In this document: positions 24,122 to 32,232 of the stretch, in pieces
How positions within the stretch are numbered: position 1 is the stretch's first letter
Layout: every line of letters begins with the position of its first letter
DNA from: Pedobacter planticolens
GTDB lineage: Bacteria > Bacteroidota > Bacteroidia > Sphingobacteriales > Sphingobacteriaceae
DNA: 64,000 nt
Direction: 5' to 3'
Assembly: GCF_014172375.1 (NCBI RefSeq)
Contig: NZ_WNXD01000002.1
Coordinates: 1,426,001 to 1,490,000, forward strand
The notes under the pieces: model-generated
Database searches by the model: none
Seen by the model: the letters and a program-made list of their open reading frames with translations, nothing else
Told to the model about the DNA's origin: nothing
Program-made: the position numbers and the translations under genes

Positions 24122-26242
24122 TCATAGGGAAATGACTTCTTGATAGCCGATTACTGGATTGGATAGGCTAAGGGAGATTTTATAATTGGCGTCGATGACT
24201 AAAGAGAGTCCAATCGTATTTTTACCACTGGTGATGGGAATGCTCAATTCAATCACTTGGTCATATACCCCCGTGCTGTTCATAACCTCAAATAGTGGCA
24301 GGATTAGGTTGGGCTGGTTTTTCCCGCCATGGGCGATCAGTAAAAAAACTGCGGTGCAGGGTATGGTCGTATTCTGGGCAAGGAGCGTGCTATAGATGGT
24401 ATTCAGTTCTGGCATTGGATTTACTTCAATGGTGGTCTGCTTGGAATCCCTATCATAGCGGCCTATGTTTTTTGCCTTTAAGGCAAAGCCCGTATTGTGG
24501 ACGCTCAGCAGCAATTCTTCCCTAACGATGCCATTTAGCACCCCTGCCTGGTAGGCATTTCCAAGGCATACTGCATTTTCCATGAATTGGTCAATGATGG
24601 GGATTCCGGTAAACAGCTCATTGATGATCTCCTTGACGGTGAATATCTTTGCGCCCTGCCCGGTGAGCATCACCGCATCTATATGGTGCATTCTTCTTGG
24701 AGAGCCCTCGTCATTGGAACCCGCTCGCATGATGTTGTTGATGTGGCGCATGACTTGGACATTAAGGTGCGAAGTACACGCCCTGAAATCATCTCTTGTA
24801 AAGGGAATGCTGTAATCAATCAGGTTCCCATGGCCATCGTCCTGATCTGCAATGATAAAGGATTGCTGCTCGGAACTGCTCAGGACCTTTTTTAAGCGCT
24901 CTGCCTCCATCATCACTTTATTAAAGTCGAAGCCTCTCAACTCCGGATACTTTTCCAGGAGCCGTTGGGAAGCGAGGTTGAGTATGGCATAGTCATAGTC
25001 CACTCCACCCACCGTATTATCCCCAAGTATGGCCTTGGTGTCATACACCCCATCTTCGAATTCCTGTACCGATAGATCGAGCGTACCTCCACCCAGATCG
25101 ATCACGATGAACTTTACTCCTTCCTTATTTGCTGTTTTACCGCGAAATGCCTTGGGCAGCAGGTAGCAGGGCGAAGTCCCTTCGTCATGCATCCTCATTA
25201 CGTTCAGTCCTGCCTGGGCGAATGCATCCTTAAGCGCCCTGGATTGCCGCAAGCTAAAGTTAGCCGGTTTTGCAACGACGACTTTTTTGAAGCTGCACCC
25301 GAAAAATTCTTCTGCACTAATCTTTAGTGAGCGGATGATTAAGCTGCCCAACTGCTCCGGTGTATATTGGCTGCCAAAGATCTCAAAGTTCTTCCCTGCG
25401 CCCAGCTGCCGCTTGATGTGGCTGATGCTGATAATCTCCGATGAATCCACATGTTTTAGCGTGGGGTTGCCTACGATGTAATTTCCAGTATTAAAGAAGC
25501 TCAATACAGAGTGCAAAAGGAAACCTCCACTAAGTGCTGGTACCAGTTCTACTTGCCCCCGCTGGCTCATCAGTCCGCACATCGAATAGCTGGTTCCAAA
25601 GTCTATCGTCAGGATGGGGTCTTGCGGCAAGAGAACTGCATAGTTGTGTTGAGAGGGCTTAGGTCTAATCTCATTTCCTGCGACTACAAACTGGTGGGTT
25701 ATTTGCTGGTTTTCCAACAGTTGAAGAATTTTTTTATACCTGTCCCCCGGCTGTAGGAAATGTTCGTAGGCTAGCCTTACATCTGCATTATTGGTCAGCA
25801 TAGCACAAAGTTCGTCGTAGGCGATAACATAGATATTAGGGATAGTTTCCCTGTAATAATCGATCAGTTTTTCAATCTTATCCCGTCCTCCTTTTAGATA
25901 GCCGGGTGATAACACCGAGTTCGTCACAAAGATATATTGGTCTGGCAGCGGGTAATTGCCAGACTTGAATTTTCTCATTTCAGCAATAAACTGTGTACGG
26001 ACCCATTGATACTGGTCATGGTCATGCACGTCACGTGACTTGAACTTTGCTTGCACGATCCATAGTCCGTTATGAAATGTCGTAGGTGAGTGGAAATTTG
26101 CCCTTCCCTGAAAAGTTAGCTCTCTTGCTCCATCTGCCCCAAGACCGAATACCAATGAGCTGTTTCCCAAGATTTTCTGAAACAAGGCCTGTACGAGGTT
26201 TTCAAAATCTCCTGAATTGAATTCGTAAAAGTTATACGACAT
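24122..26242 (-). CDS. PD-(D/E)XK nuclease domain fused to Hsp70-type ATPase
   Basis: 706 aa. Residues 1-190 look like a restriction-endonuclease-fold domain: FENLVQALF, GLGADGARE (candidate Asp37) and WIVQAKFK (Gln64-x-Lys66), the order of Mrr-like PD-(D/E)XK enzymes with a Q variant. From about residue 215 the protein is an Hsp70/actin-fold ATPase: ILTIDFGTSYSMCG (phosphate 1), VIDLGGGTLDLSVQEF (phosphate 2) and MLTGQGAKI (adenosine). A short beta region ends the protein. The start at 26242 (MSYNFYEF) is preferred to 26350 because the first 36 residues are non-conserved-looking. It is convergent to the IS110 gene. The nuclease plus chaperone ATPase arrangement suggests a defence sensor-effector; this is inference. 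Confidence 0.75.
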   Translation of the reverse strand: MSYNFYEFNSGDFENLVQALFQKILGNSSLVFGLGADGARELTFQGRANFHSPTTFHNGLWIVQAKFKSRDVHDHDQYQWVRTQFIAEMRKFKSGNYPLPDQYIFVTNSVLSPGYLKGGRDKIEKLIDYYRETIPNIYVIAYDELCAMLTNNADVRLAYEHFLQPGDRYKKILQLLENQQITHQFVVAGNEIRPKPSQHNYAVLLPQDPILTIDFGTSYSMCGLMSQRGQVELVPALSGGFLLHSVLSFFNTGNYIVGNPTLKHVDSSEIISISHIKRQLGAGKNFEIFGSQYTPEQLGSLIIRSLKISAEEFFGCSFKKVVVAKPANFSLRQSRALKDAFAQAGLNVMRMHDEGTSPCYLLPKAFRGKTANKEGVKFIVIDLGGGTLDLSVQEFEDGVYDTKAILGDNTVGGVDYDYAILNLASQRLLEKYPELRGFDFNKVMMEAERLKKVLSSSEQQSFIIADQDDGHGNLIDYSIPFTRDDFRACTSHLNVQVMRHINNIMRAGSNDEGSPRRMHHIDAVMLTGQGAKIFTVKEIINELFTGIPIIDQFMENAVCLGNAYQAGVLNGIVREELLLSVHNTGFALKAKNIGRYDRDSKQTTIEVNPMPELNTIYSTLLAQNTTIPCTAVFLLIAHGGKNQPNLILPLFEVMNSTGVYDQVIELSIPITSGKNTIGLSLVIDANYKISLSLSNPVIGYQEVISL

Positions 26243-26559
26243 ACTAGCACTTATTTTTAATGGTAAAATGTTGTGTTTAGTGGCATCTAGGATCAGTAGG
26301 TTCGTACAACGTATACGTGGACTAACCGATACCCCTAAAACAGAACGCACGATATTCCACTGCCATTGCGCAATTTATGTACAAGTTTTGTATTCCGCAA
26401 TTAATCTTTGGTAATCCCCGGTCTTACTAATTTGAGTTGGACAAATTTGACAATAAGAACCTCACCTTAGATTTTCAGTGAGGTAAATTACTATACAACA
26501 TTTTTATTGCTCAGCTGCATTCTGATTCATCCAACCTTTTTGAGTAGCAAATTTCTGAA

Positions 26560-26670
26560 CAATTGATTTTTCGAAAAGACCAAGCCCTAAAGGGTTTGCT
26601 GAAAAAATCTTCCCTGCTCGCTGCGCTCTCGAGGTTTTTTTTCGCAAAGTCTTGTCTTGCAAATCAATTG
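26560..26670. repeat. Long imperfect inverted repeat upstream of accessory-element genes
   Basis: CAATTGATTT (26560-26569) is repeated inverted as AAATCAATTG (26661-26670). Inside, AAGACCAAG and CTTGTCTT continue the pairing, enclosing CCCTAAAGGG and a GC-rich CTCGCTGCGCTCTCGAG. The 86-aa minus-strand ORF across it (26504-26764) is probably an accident of the repeat. It could be a DNA-processing site or a structured leader. The rest of 26243-26868 shows nothing else I can support. Confidence 0.45.
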
Positions 26671-26868
26671 TATCAAGGTGAGGGGGCTTAACAAAAAGCC
26701 AGGAGGCGTTAGCCGACTGACCTAAATAATTAAGCCATGATACGATTAAAAGACAGAAGCCCACCGAAAAAAAGCAGTGCCAAAAAATTAACTGCTCGAA
26801 TTAGAAAAACTATGCCCATTGGGCAATTAATCAAAATTATCCACCCACAATTTTTAAAAACAGAAATC

Positions 26869-27423
26869 ATGAAAACGTTAGATTTAAAAAGAAAAGCAGA
26901 CAACAACGGTTCAAACGGAACAGCTACGGCAGTTCAAACGGTACAGGCTAAAAATGGAGCTATGCCAAATAGCACAACATTTGACGATAAAAAGGAGGAT
27001 GCCAAAAAAGTAGATACAGCGCAGGGCTTGCAGGTTGCCGAAACCCCGAAACCACAGGCGGAAGCACCAAAGGCAGAAGAGAAAAAAGACGAAGCAAAAC
27101 TAGTTGCACAGGAAACAAAACCAGCATTGAATTTAGAGGGTACGTTGAAACTTGTTGAGGAATTGCACAGGCGTAAAATCCACCGTGATAATTTGCTTTC
27201 TACCATCAACACTTTAGACGGATTTAAGGTTTTGGTACAGGATGAAAACGAAGACATCGACTCGGTACAGTTCCAAGGCTGTAAATTGACTATCGAGGAT
27301 GATGATAGAAATTCGTTCATAACCAAAAACCCTGCAATTATTAAAGCGGTTGCCGAGTTCGTGAATAAACTTTGTGTTGACAAATTAGCTGAAATTGAAG
27401 CTAATATTGTTATCCCTGCTTAA
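26869..27423 (+). CDS. Hypothetical accessory-element protein with disordered N-terminus
   Basis: 184 aa from MKTLDLKRKA. Residues 1-90 are low complexity (Ala/Lys/Glu/Pro/Gln-rich), while residues 95-184 form a compact domain with EELHRRKIHRDNLLSTI and NPAIIKAVAEFVNKLC. I recognise the general type as a conserved cargo protein found next to DUF932 genes on Bacteroidetes plasmids and islands, but no function is known to me. The frame is open from 26737, but the ATG at 26869 fits the gene body better. A terminator follows 9 bp after the stop. Confidence 0.65.
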   Translation: MKTLDLKRKADNNGSNGTATAVQTVQAKNGAMPNSTTFDDKKEDAKKVDTAQGLQVAETPKPQAEAPKAEEKKDEAKLVAQETKPALNLEGTLKLVEELHRRKIHRDNLLSTINTLDGFKVLVQDENEDIDSVQFQGCKLTIEDDDRNSFITKNPAIIKAVAEFVNKLCVDKLAEIEANIVIPA

Positions 27424-27431
27424 ATCCTTTT

Positions 27432-27464
27432 GCCCTTTGCCGATTGGCGGAGGGCATTTTTTTT
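27432..27464 (+). terminator. Rho-independent terminator
   Basis: GCCCTTTGCC (27432-27441) pairs, with G-U pairs, to GGCGGAGGGC (27446-27455), then eight T. It lies between the disordered-N-terminus gene and the next small gene. Confidence 0.85.
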
Positions 27465-27480
27465 ATTAAAATTTGCCCAT

Positions 27481-27684
27481 ATGAAAAAGTACCACACCCT
27501 TTATTTAATGGTTAGGGTAGTTGCAGAAACTGAACTAATCACCATTTCCGATGCCGTCCACGAGGTGGAAATCCATTCTCGTTTGCATCTTCCCGATACC
27601 CCAAATGTGAAGATATTGGAAACAGAGATATTATTAACCCGAGTAACCAACCCAAATAGAATTAATCATGGCACACAATCTTAA
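27481..27684 (+). CDS. Small hypothetical protein upstream of the DUF932 gene
   Basis: 67 aa from MKKYHTLYLMVRVVAETE, with alternating strands and a final TRVTNPN segment. It overlaps the DUF932 gene by 17 bp, which suggests coupled translation. No family recognised; similar small proteins accompany DUF932 genes on Bacteroidetes elements. The TTG at 27430 is a poorer start because it lies inside the preceding terminator. Confidence 0.55.
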   Translation: MKKYHTLYLMVRVVAETELITISDAVHEVEIHSRLHLPDTPNVKILETEILLTRVTNPNRINHGTQS

Positions 27685-28723
27685 TTTTAATGAAGCCACG
27701 CAGAAACACAGTTTTTTTAGCGTGAAGGAAAAAGCCTGGCATAACCTCGGACAGATCATAACCGATTACCCGACCAGTGCCGAAGCCATCAAACATGCTG
27801 GGCTGGATTACTTGGTAGAGAAACGCCCTTTATTTACCTTTCATAGTGAAAACCATAAAGGTGAATCGGATTTGATTATCCCCGAAATAGAAGTCAATAA
27901 TTTTTATGCTACGGTAAGGACCGACACCGACAAAGTTTTGGGCGTAGTGGGTAAGGATTACCATATTGTACAGAACATTGACGCATTTGCATTTTTTGAT
28001 TCCATTGTTGGCGGAAAAGATGGGATTCTATATGAAACCGCTGGCGCACTTGGCAACGGAGAAAGGATTTTTATCACGGCAAAACTGCCCGATTATATCC
28101 GTGTAGGTAAAAATGATTTGATTGAGCAGTATCTGTTTTTGACAACTTCGCACGATGGTTACGGAAGCATAACGGCAGCGTTTACGCCCGTTCGCATCGT
28201 TTGCCAAAATACGCTAAATGCAGCGATACGGAATAAAAGCAATTGCATTAAAATTCGCCATACTTCCAGTGCAACCGATAGGTTGAAACAGGCTCAAGAA
28301 CTGTTAGGCATTACCAATTTGTTAGCGGTAGAAATGGAACAGCTGTTTAATCAATGGACGAAAATTCGCATTACGGATTCAGAGGTGAAAAAATTGGTGC
28401 AGATTGCAATGGCTCCAAACAAGGAAACCTTGCAGAGCCTTCAAAGTAATAGGCAAGATGAACTTTCAAGCATTTACAACAATTCGGTTAGTGCGGTTTT
28501 AGATTATGCAAATTCGCATCCTTCTCAACTAGAAGCCACCACCCAAGGCACTTTATATGGTGCATATAATGCAGTAAACGGTTATTTTCAGAATGTTCGA
28601 AATTACAAAGATGAAGAGAGCAAATTTAAAAGCATTATGTACGGCACGGCATTACAGCGAAACCAAACCACATTTGATTTGTGCCAGAGTTTTGCTAAAA
28701 GTGGCGTAAGGGCTTTTAATTAA
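27668..28723 (+). CDS. DUF932 phage/plasmid-like protein (TIGR03299 type)
   Basis: 351 aa matching the DUF932 pattern: KAWHNLGQIITDYPTSAEAI near the N-terminus, VGKDYHIVQNIDAFAFFDSI, GERIFITAKLPDYIRVG, and TPVRIVCQNTLNAAI in the middle. The family is common on phages, plasmids and integrated elements and has no settled function. The gene starts within the preceding small gene and ends before a terminator. Confidence 0.88.
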   Translation: MAHNLNFNEATQKHSFFSVKEKAWHNLGQIITDYPTSAEAIKHAGLDYLVEKRPLFTFHSENHKGESDLIIPEIEVNNFYATVRTDTDKVLGVVGKDYHIVQNIDAFAFFDSIVGGKDGILYETAGALGNGERIFITAKLPDYIRVGKNDLIEQYLFLTTSHDGYGSITAAFTPVRIVCQNTLNAAIRNKSNCIKIRHTSSATDRLKQAQELLGITNLLAVEMEQLFNQWTKIRITDSEVKKLVQIAMAPNKETLQSLQSNRQDELSSIYNNSVSAVLDYANSHPSQLEATTQGTLYGAYNAVNGYFQNVRNYKDEESKFKSIMYGTALQRNQTTFDLCQSFAKSGVRAFN

Positions 28724-28743
28724 AGTTTATTAACGATCTAGAA

Positions 28744-28773
28744 AACGTCTATAGTCATATGGGCGTTTTTTTT
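28744..28773 (+). terminator. Rho-independent terminator after the DUF932 gene
   Basis: AACGTCTATA (28744-28753) pairs, with G-U pairs, to TATGGGCGTT (28758-28767), then T-rich. It separates the DUF932 unit from the AlkB operon; 28774-28997 is AT-rich with no other signal I can support. Confidence 0.7.
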
Positions 28774-28997
28774 GCGATTAAGTGTTTGATAAGTGAGTTT
28801 ATAATATAGCAGTCATTATAAAGCAGTAAAAAATGTTTACAAACATCAATTGTTTAAATTGCGATAAGAGTGATAGCGATGTGGGTGAATGCTAAAAATA
28901 ATAGTAATTCAATTAAGTGTATTCCCCCGCAAAAATGTATATTTACATTAAACTTTTTATTATTGTTCATTCCTCTCGATATAATGTTTGTTTTACT

Positions 28998-29615
28998 ATG
29001 GCTCAGATTGACATTTTTGGCTCTTATAATAACGTTGGTATTCAGAAAATTACCGATGGAGAATATAATTTTGAACCTAATTTCTATAATAAAAATGAAG
29101 CTGATCGCCTTTATAACGTTTTACTTCAAAACGTATCTTGGAAACAAGAATCTATGAATATTTATGGAAAGAAAATAAATCTACCTCGATTGACCGCATG
29201 GTATGGAGACACAGAAAAATATTATTCATTTTCTGGAATTCATCTACAACCTTTACCATGGTTACCAGAGTTATCGAAAATCAAAGAAAAAATTCAACAA
29301 TTTGCAAATGCAGAATTTAATAGTGTATTATTAAATCTATACAGAAATGGTAATGATTCTATTTCTTGGCACACAGATGCAGAGTCAGAACTTGGAATTA
29401 ATCCAATTATTGGTTCTGTAAATTTCGGTGAAACTCGAAAATTCCAGTTGCGTCATAAAAGGACTAATGAAAAAATAGAAATTGACCTTAATCATGGAAG
29501 TGGGTTGGTTATGCAAGGCTCGTTACAACACCATTGGCAACATCAAGTGCCTAAAATAAGTAGACCAGCCGAACAGAGAATTAATTTAACGTTTAGATTT
29601 ATAAAAACTTTATAA
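28998..29615 (+). CDS. AlkB-type 2-oxoglutarate/Fe(II)-dependent dioxygenase
   Basis: 205 aa from MAQIDIFGS. Iron ligands are visible as HTD (His125, Asp127) and a His near residue 182 in HHWQHQV, and the 2-oxoglutarate-binding signature RINLTFR follows near the C-terminus, the canonical RxNxTxR of AlkB. PRLTAWYGD is the substrate-side motif. AlkB enzymes oxidise methyl groups on bases. Here the gene overlaps a helicase gene by one base and heads an operon with two methyltransferase-like genes and a nuclease, so it may act on modified DNA in defence rather than general repair. Upstream in-frame starts (28917) give an unlikely N-terminus. Confidence 0.9.
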   Translation: MAQIDIFGSYNNVGIQKITDGEYNFEPNFYNKNEADRLYNVLLQNVSWKQESMNIYGKKINLPRLTAWYGDTEKYYSFSGIHLQPLPWLPELSKIKEKIQQFANAEFNSVLLNLYRNGNDSISWHTDAESELGINPIIGSVNFGETRKFQLRHKRTNEKIEIDLNHGSGLVMQGSLQHHWQHQVPKISRPAEQRINLTFRFIKTL

Positions 29616-30637
29616 TGCCATATAATTTTAACCTCCCAATTATCACAGATTTGACAACAGCTCAACAGTCTGCTCTCAATGATCCTGGAGCAATTTCTGT
29701 TTCTGGAGGTCCAGGTACGGGTAAAAGTGTGGTTTCATTATGGAGACATATCCGAAACTATAATATTGGCACCAAGCGCAGTTTACTTTTAACCTATACT
29801 GTAACGTTGGCAAAATATCTTTCTTCTGCAGTTGCAGATGAAAATTTAGAAGCTAGTCAAAATGTTAAAAGAACATATTATTGGATAGAGCATGAACAGG
29901 AAGACTTTGATGAAATTATAATTGATGAAGCACAAGATGTAGAGCCGCTTAAATACAAATCAATTATAAACCATGCCCCAATTATATCTTATGGCGCAGA
30001 TGATCAACAGATAATTTTTCCTGAACAATGTACCAAGGAAATTGAACTTGAAAGGATGTTTCCACATAATGAGCCATATTTACTAGACGAAAACTTTCGA
30101 AATTCTTTACAAATAATGCGCTTCGTTAGGTCTACTCTACCAGGTAAGCTAATTACACAAACTACATTTAATATTTTATTAAGAAAAAATAGGACTGGGA
30201 ATAAACCAATTGTTTTATTAACGGATGGTTATTCTGCAAAGCAAGACAAAGGGATAATTGACATAATCAATAGATTTAGGTCCGCAAATCATAACATTGC
30301 TATACTTAGTCCTTTCAAAAAGGGTGTTAATTATTTTCATGATTTAATTGAAAGAGCAAAAATTCCCTGCTCAAAATATGTGAATGATGATGATGATTTG
30401 CCCCTAATAGAAAACGTACACGTCACAACATTTAAGTCATGTAAAGGAACTGAATTCGATACTGTGATTATCCCTGACTTTCAAAAAATGAAATACAATC
30501 TAAGATACATGTTTGTAACAGAGGAGAATGATTATTATGTGGCTTTTACAAGGGCGAAAAGAAATCTGTTTTTGCTTAGTTCGTCAGTGCCTGGATTTAT
30601 CCATTCATCTACTTTTGATATTGAAGAATTAAAATAA
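29615..30637 (+). CDS. Small SF1 (UvrD-like) helicase/ATPase
   Basis: 340 aa, very short for a UvrD-type helicase. Motifs seen: GGPGTGKS (31-38), IIIDEAQD (about 101-108), YGADDQQ (about 126-132), TTFKSCKGTEFDTVIIPD (about 270) and the C-terminal YVAFTRAKRNLFLL. The accessory 1B and 2B domains are essentially missing. The start codon overlaps the AlkB stop (TAATG). It is probably a DNA or RNA translocase or an ATPase switch in the operon. Confidence 0.88.
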   Translation: MPYNFNLPIITDLTTAQQSALNDPGAISVSGGPGTGKSVVSLWRHIRNYNIGTKRSLLLTYTVTLAKYLSSAVADENLEASQNVKRTYYWIEHEQEDFDEIIIDEAQDVEPLKYKSIINHAPIISYGADDQQIIFPEQCTKEIELERMFPHNEPYLLDENFRNSLQIMRFVRSTLPGKLITQTTFNILLRKNRTGNKPIVLLTDGYSAKQDKGIIDIINRFRSANHNIAILSPFKKGVNYFHDLIERAKIPCSKYVNDDDDLPLIENVHVTTFKSCKGTEFDTVIIPDFQKMKYNLRYMFVTEENDYYVAFTRAKRNLFLLSSSVPGFIHSSTFDIEELK

Positions 30638-32232
30638 TGAAAAATAGAAGTTTATATCTTCCGATAAAATCTACGTCATTACCCCATTATTTTGGAAAAG
30701 GTATAGTTTTGCCTTCAAAATTTTATAATAATAAACCCTCAGATATACAAGACATCTTTGGGAATCAATTATTTCTTAGCGAGCATAGGTGGTATAAGGA
30801 TTCTGATTGTTCTATTGAAATTATCTTAGCCGATACTGAGGAACCATTTTTGATTTTCGAAAATGGTTATTACCTCCTTAATGGCGCGTTGCCGATTTCA
30901 AGAATTAAAAACGTATTTTTCTTAGATGAGAATCAAATGAAAACTACCGAATATAATATCAACGCTGGTGCTGGCTTTCTTCCTCAGAAACTTATAACAA
31001 TAGATAGGTATAGTGGGCCTTTTCATCAAATACCTAATTTAAATAGATTAAGTAGGGAAATTAATGATAATCTAGTTGAAAAAATAAAAAGGTTTGACAT
31101 ATTATTAGGTGGAGTTTCGTTTATGCGGATTTTGCAAGATAAGAATGAGAAGTTTCCTGTTGATTACTATTCGGTGATAGGTTTTTTTAATCCATATATG
31201 CTTGATTTGGCGCAAGTTTCGTCAAGTTTTAAGGCATCTATGAATGGGGATAGACTTACAAGTATTTTTACCGGTAAAAAATCTAACGAATACATAGAGA
31301 TTTTGAAATCTTACATTTTTGATGAGGTCGATTTTGATGATGTCGACAAAGTAGCTAAACATTATGGCATCAAAATTCAGAGACAATTTGGGTTAGTCAA
31401 TCTAGAAAATATACCAGTTGATTCTCCAATTTTCACCTTAATTATACTTGCAACATATGGTAATTCAAAATCCCAATCGATCGATGATTTTATTTATCAA
31501 TTAAAGTCGAATAAGTTTTCACAGCAAAAAGCACAAGAGCTGGCTTTAATATTTGGCTTGAACATTCGTTATAGCGGACTACGCAATAAGTATAAAGTTG
31601 GTGGAAATGAGATTAAATTTAAAATGGATACTTCATTGGATTATTATATCTTAGAAAGCATATTTCAATATGTATTTTATGGGATAAGAAGTTCAAGACC
31701 ATTTCCATATGTTGATGATTTGGGAAGGGCTAATAAATCAAACTCCATCACAAAAGATGAAAAGATAAATTGGCAAAATTCTTTTAACCCAATTCCCAAC
31801 GAGGATTCACTGCAGAATTCCGATTTAATTTTAAATGAACTACTTACACCTTTACTTGAGAAGATCAAAAATAAAACATCCGAATTTCAAGAGGATATTT
31901 TACAAATTGCTACAAAGACCATTGAGGATAGTTTAAGGTCTTTACATATGGATTTCCAGAGGAAAACTGAGAAATTATTATCAGAAATTAAACAATTGAA
32001 AGATGTAATTGCCCATAAAAATGATTTGTTAAATCATATCTCTAATGACGTCTTACGAAAAAATACTGAAAATAAAGACTATGATGAACTAGAGAAATTA
32101 GAGATTAAAGATTTAAAAAAGATTGCAAAGCAAAAAGGAATCGCGTCAAGTAAAATTAATTCTATAAAGCAGACTAAAAGTGGATTAGAAGAACTTATTA
32201 AGCTAATTAACAATACTCAAACCTTACTTTAA
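30637..32232 (+). CDS. Unknown operon protein with C-terminal coiled coil and SAP/Rho-N-like end
   Basis: 531 aa with no recognised enzymatic motif. Residues 1-400 look globular and mixed alpha/beta (FENGYYLLNGALPISRIKNV near 75). Residues about 420-480 form a coiled coil (FQRKTEKLLSEIKQLKDVI). The last 45 residues, LEKLEIKDLKKIAKQKGI onward, resemble SAP or Rho-N helical DNA/RNA-binding modules. Its start overlaps the helicase stop and its stop overlaps the next start, so it belongs to the same translationally coupled operon. It may recognise the target or bridge helicase and modification enzymes; function not known. Confidence 0.7.
   Translation: MKNRSLYLPIKSTSLPHYFGKGIVLPSKFYNNKPSDIQDIFGNQLFLSEHRWYKDSDCSIEIILADTEEPFLIFENGYYLLNGALPISRIKNVFFLDENQMKTTEYNINAGAGFLPQKLITIDRYSGPFHQIPNLNRLSREINDNLVEKIKRFDILLGGVSFMRILQDKNEKFPVDYYSVIGFFNPYMLDLAQVSSSFKASMNGDRLTSIFTGKKSNEYIEILKSYIFDEVDFDDVDKVAKHYGIKIQRQFGLVNLENIPVDSPIFTLIILATYGNSKSQSIDDFIYQLKSNKFSQQKAQELALIFGLNIRYSGLRNKYKVGGNEIKFKMDTSLDYYILESIFQYVFYGIRSSRPFPYVDDLGRANKSNSITKDEKINWQNSFNPIPNEDSLQNSDLILNELLTPLLEKIKNKTSEFQEDILQIATKTIEDSLRSLHMDFQRKTEKLLSEIKQLKDVIAHKNDLLNHISNDVLRKNTENKDYDELEKLEIKDLKKIAKQKGIASSKINSIKQTKSGLEELIKLINNTQTLL

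Noticed and set aside
26504..26764. 86-aa minus-strand ORF
   Set aside because: It crosses the 26560-26670 inverted repeat and seems to be an accident of that structure; kept only as a note.
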